A stretch of 7,878 bases of DNA, taken from NCBI GenBank assembly GCA_022360105.1, contig JAKSDL010000788.1, positions 1-7,878 of the forward strand, written 5' to 3'. The translations under genes were made by a program, and so were the position numbers. Within the stretch, counting starts at the first letter, position 1; each line of letters opens with the position of its first letter. Source of the stretch: Pseudomonadota bacterium. GTDB lineage: Bacteria > SAR324 > XYD2-FULL-50-16 > JAHJRI01. This document shows positions 6,190 to 7,878 of the stretch, in pieces. The notes below the pieces were generated by a model. The model was not told the DNA's origin, did not search any database, and worked only from the letters and a program-made list of their open reading frames with translations.

Positions 6190-6673
6190 TGTCTTCCTGA
6201 ACACCCAAAATAAGATCCAGGGTTTTAATTGCGCGCTCGATCTCTATCTTGTTTCCGCTGTTTTCCACATGAAACACACTAAAAACACCTTTTTTCAGGA
6301 AGTTCGGCAGTTTTTCCGATTCAATTAACGGTCTGGTTTTGACTGATTGACGAATATGTATCTTTTCAGATCCGGATTGGAGGGCAATATCCAGGGAATC
6401 GTTGATGGCGATGTTATCATCCGGACGATACTTTTCTGCCGTTGCTTCAACCGTGGATGCTTCTCCAAAGGATTCCGAGAATTGGTAGCTGATCTTAAAA
6501 AATCCGTCTCGTCTTCTTGTTTTAGGATGGTGAATCAGGCGCTGCATGATTTTGTAGAAGTCTGATTGCTCTATGGCATCAATGGCCTGGTATTTTTTTC
6601 GATACGCCAAAACGGAAGTCACCAGTCCGGCACCCAGTTTTGCAATCAAAAGCTTTTTAACATATTGTTTCAT
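6158..6673 (-). CDS. Hypothetical protein, 171 aa, antisense-overlapping the kinase gene
   Basis: I do not recognise this protein. ATG 6673 is chosen because AGGAG lies 10 nt upstream and because MKQYVKKLLIAKLGAGLVTS makes a natural basic-then-hydrophobic N-terminus. In-frame ATGs at 6682 and 6697 are possible (179 aa from 6697). Residues 8-24 are moderately hydrophobic and might be a membrane anchor or weak signal, followed by basic AYRKKYQ. The middle (about 57-115) reads as beta-strand-rich (GFFKISYQFSESFGEASTVEA, then EKIHIRQSVKTRP), and the end is mixed. No catalytic motif is visible. The coding signal is supported by protein-like composition and by the lack of any better frame in 6190-6673. 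Its stop codon lies inside the last codons of the convergent kinase gene. Confidence 0.65.
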   Translation of the reverse strand: MKQYVKKLLIAKLGAGLVTSVLAYRKKYQAIDAIEQSDFYKIMQRLIHHPKTRRRDGFFKISYQFSESFGEASTVEATAEKYRPDDNIAINDSLDIALQSGSEKIHIRQSVKTRPLIESEKLPNFLKKGVFSVFHVENSGNKIEIERAIKTLDLILGVQEDTTFYLEAEKT

Positions 6674-6741
6674 TCGAGGCATACTCCTATAGCACATTCA
6701 TCTCTTTTTACTTTTTCACTGAAAGTGGCAAAAACACTAAT

Positions 6742-6754
6742 CTGTATTTTACAG
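6742..6754. promoter_or_regulatory. 13-bp palindrome upstream of the 171-aa gene
   Basis: CTGTA-TTT-TACAG is a perfect palindrome. On the minus strand it contains TAAAAT, a good -10 match, about 70 bp before the preferred start of the minus-strand gene, so it could be an operator overlapping that promoter. ACTAA (6736-6740) and TTAGT (6761-6765) form an outer inverted repeat around it. It resembles a shortened CTG-N-CAG SOS box but the spacing is 7, not 10. The function is unproven. Confidence 0.35.
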
Positions 6755-6796
6755 GTTAATTTTAGTAAATAATACTGTGGATTGCCAGGGGATGAG

Positions 6797-7039
6797 GTTT
6801 AACTAATGAGTGCCTGAACGGAAAGTCGTTAAACTCTTATCCAGCCTTATGCCAGATGCCGGAACCCAGCTTGAAGATTAACGTGCTTTCAGCGTTCAGC
6901 TGAAGGCATTACAATGACAAGCAAAAACCGGCTGAGAGCTAACTAATCGCTGAAAGCACTAAACTTCGAAATACCAAGCTGTTTTCAAAGCTTTTATTGA
7001 TAGGGGGTGAATCGGTTTTCGTTCAGGCACTAGTTAAAC
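6797..7039. repeat. 243-bp foldback element with terminal inverted repeats (MITE-like or structured RNA)
   Basis: No reading frame here looks coding. The ends match as inverted repeats: GTTTAACTA (6797-6805) with TAGTTAAAC (7031-7039), and GTGCCTGAACG (6810-6820) with CGTTCAGGCAC (7020-7030). That is 20 perfect pairs, interrupted only by a 4-base bulge (6806-6809). Pairing continues inward more loosely to about 6841/6999. A second, internal inverted repeat is perfect over 12 bp (6883-6894 with 6948-6959), and AGCTTG/CAAGCT boundaries at 6868-6873 and 6975-6980 also pair. The whole element can fold into one long interrupted stem. Both ends contain TTAA, a possible target duplication, but this is ambiguous because TTAA is also part of the repeat. 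No transposase is present. A non-autonomous element is the best guess; a long hairpin RNA is the alternative. Confidence 0.7.
6883..6959. repeat. Internal 12-bp perfect inverted repeat of the foldback element
   Basis: GTGCTTTCAGCG (6883-6894) and CGCTGAAAGCAC (6948-6959) are exact reverse complements, separated by 53 bases. The loop holds a 10-bp palindrome, TTCAGCTGAA (6895-6904). Downstream, AAGCT (6976-6980) and AGCTT (6989-6993) form a small hairpin followed by TTATT. These nest inside the terminal repeats at 6797-7039. Confidence 0.75.
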
Positions 7040-7169
7040 TTCCGGAACTGTCTGGTGGTTGAGACTTTACTTTAATGGATTATTTCATCAGACTGTGTCT
7101 AAAATAGTATCTGTCAAGCCCTTCATCAGAATAACTGAATCCGATAATCACTGAACAAGGTATACTGAT
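7040..7169 (+). promoter_or_regulatory. Leader region of the ferritin-like gene
   Basis: This stretch has no gene and must carry the promoter of the downstream gene unless transcription enters from the foldback element. TTGAGA (7059-7064) with TATTTC (7081-7086, 16-bp spacing) is a weak promoter candidate. AAGG (7157-7160) is the likely ribosome site, 9 nt before the ATG. No clear Fur box or PerR-type palindrome is visible. Confidence 0.3.
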
Positions 7170-7679
7170 ATGAAGTTGGAAGAAGCATTAAAAATTGCAA
7201 TTGAAATGGAAGAAAATGTTCAAGCATTTTACCAGAACAATGCATCGATATTTAAATCTCAAATAGCTTCAAAAATATTTCAAACACTGGCAGAAGAGGA
7301 ACAAGGCCATGTGGATTATTTGAAAAGGCGACAGGAAAAGTGGTTGGAATCCGGAGAGATTGATGCAGAAACCTTGAGCTCTGTTATTCCGAATAAAGAC
7401 CTGATTGAAAACCAAATAGAAGAGTTAATCAAGATCGGCGATCAGGCGGATGTGGAAAGTGAAGTCGATGTATTCAAGCAAGCTCAAAAATTGGAGTTGG
7501 AAATATCCGCTTTTTATAAGCAATTGGTTCAACAGCTACCGGCTCCTGATCGTTCCCTGTTTGAAGGATTTTTACAAATAGAAGAATGCCATGAGGCTAT
7601 CCTTCAAGCAGAGATTTCAAGCGCAATAGGTTCCGGTGTTTGGTTTGATTTTATGGAATTTGATCAAGAGGCAGGGTAG
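7170..7679 (+). CDS. Ferritin-like / rubrerythrin-family protein (no rubredoxin domain)
   Basis: A 169-aa predicted four-helix protein with an internally duplicated di-iron pattern. The first pair is Glu14, seven residues before Tyr21, and ExxH at Glu44-His47 (EEEQGHVDYLK). The second pair is Glu109, seven residues before Tyr116 (ELEISAFY), and ExxH at Glu138-His141 (IEECHEAIL). These are the ligand positions of the rubrerythrin/ferritin-like superfamily. The C-terminal GVWFDFMEFDQEAG resembles the tail of short ferritin-family proteins of anaerobes. The CxxC rubredoxin module of true rubrerythrin is absent, so peroxide reduction would need an outside electron donor; iron handling or oxidative-stress defence is likely. 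The start at ATG 7170 follows AAGG by 9 nt. The stop is 5 bp from the end of a convergent small ORF. Confidence 0.9.
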   Translation: MKLEEALKIAIEMEENVQAFYQNNASIFKSQIASKIFQTLAEEEQGHVDYLKRRQEKWLESGEIDAETLSSVIPNKDLIENQIEELIKIGDQADVESEVDVFKQAQKLELEISAFYKQLVQQLPAPDRSLFEGFLQIEECHEAILQAEISSAIGSGVWFDFMEFDQEAG

Positions 7680-7684
7680 GTCGC

Positions 7685-7861
7685 CTATTCATAATCTTTG
7701 CACTCATTTGCCGACAAACCAACAGCGGGGCAGGAAGCGCAATCACCCAGAAAGCTTTTGAAATAGTCCAGGCTTAAATCTTCTGCCAACTGTTCAAAGT
7801 CCGGTTCGCTGGAAGTCAACCTGTTTTTGACAAACTTGGACAGAATTATTTTCCAAAACAT
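7685..7861 (-). CDS. Small cysteine-containing protein, 58 aa
   Basis: Read on the minus strand, ATG 7861 opens a complete 58-codon frame ending in TAG at 7685. An in-frame TGA lies four codons upstream of the ATG, so it is not the tail of a longer gene unless there is a frameshift. The N-terminus MFWKIILSKFVKNR is amphipathic and basic. The middle (EPDFEQLAEDLSLDYFKSFL) is acidic and helical. The end, GDCASCPAVGLSANECKDYE, has Cys41, Cys44 and Cys54, a CxxC-x9-C arrangement that could bind metal or be redox-active. No strong Shine-Dalgarno is visible. I do not recognise the family. The protein-like composition and its tight convergence with the ferritin-like gene support it as real. Confidence 0.5.
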   Translation of the reverse strand: MFWKIILSKFVKNRLTSSEPDFEQLAEDLSLDYFKSFLGDCASCPAVGLSANECKDYE

Positions 7862-7878
7862 CAAACATTCTCAAAAAA

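Noticed and set aside
6023..6565. Plus-strand frames after the kinase (6023-6328 and 6347-6565).
   Set aside because: They are the complement of the minus-strand 171-aa gene or the kinase in another frame, with Cys/Phe-rich, non-protein-like composition and no ribosome sites.
6742..6754. LexA (SOS) box CTG-N-CAG.
   Set aside because: The spacing between CTG and CAG is 7 instead of 10, and the neighbouring gene is not a recognisable DNA-repair gene.
6797..7039. Integron attC site: GTTTAAC (6797-6803) fits RYYYAAC and GTTAAAC (7033-7039) fits GTTRRRY, with inverted-repeat arms.
   Set aside because: At 243 bp it is longer than usual attC sites, the internal L boxes and extrahelical bases are not evident, and no integrase or cassette array is present. 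A foldback element explains it more simply.

Overview
The window looks like chromosomal DNA of a Gram-negative, metabolically versatile bacterium. The best guess is a Desulfobacterota/deltaproteobacterial lineage. That is inferred from the gene style: PAS-rich orphan histidine kinases, a hybrid kinase with a C-terminal receiver, a rubrerythrin-type ferritin-like protein, moderately AT-rich DNA and loosely packed genes with long intergenic stretches. No marker gene confirms the taxonomy.

Layout. (1) 1-756: the 3' end of a hybrid histidine kinase (ATPase domain plus receiver). (2) 757-2411: a small-gene block on the + strand. It holds a cluster of three 15-bp palindromic operators, a 128-aa unknown protein, a Cro/CI-type (XRE) repressor with a related direct repeat in front of it, and two overlapping small ORFs that may be one frameshifted gene. 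(3) 2412-2466: a GC-rich stretch with two mutually exclusive hairpins between convergent genes. (4) 2467-3897, minus strand: a predicted exported alpha/beta hydrolase with an intact Ser-Asp-His triad, followed by an unusual C-terminal beta-helix-like region. (5) 4048-6189: a membrane histidine kinase with three PAS-like regions and a degenerate G1 box. (6) 6158-6673, minus strand: an unknown protein whose 3' end overlaps the kinase gene antisense by 32 bp. (7) 6674-7169: about 500 bp without a gene. It contains a 243-bp foldback element (6797-7039) with about 20-bp terminal inverted repeats and a perfect internal 12-bp inverted repeat. (8) 7170-7679: a ferritin-like/rubrerythrin-family protein. 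It converges after 5 bp on a 58-aa cysteine-containing minus-strand ORF (7685-7861).

How the parts may work together. The clearest functional unit is the XRE regulator at 1488-1829 with the operators at 870-939 and the half-site repeat at 1404-1451. The shared GAGTTAA/CAGTTAA core suggests that one regulator controls both its own gene and the 128-aa gene. The two kinases have no response-regulator gene beside them here (the first carries its own receiver), so their partners cannot be read from this window. The strongest unexplained structure is the foldback element at 6797-7039, which could be a non-autonomous mobile element (MITE-like) or a transcribed structured RNA.
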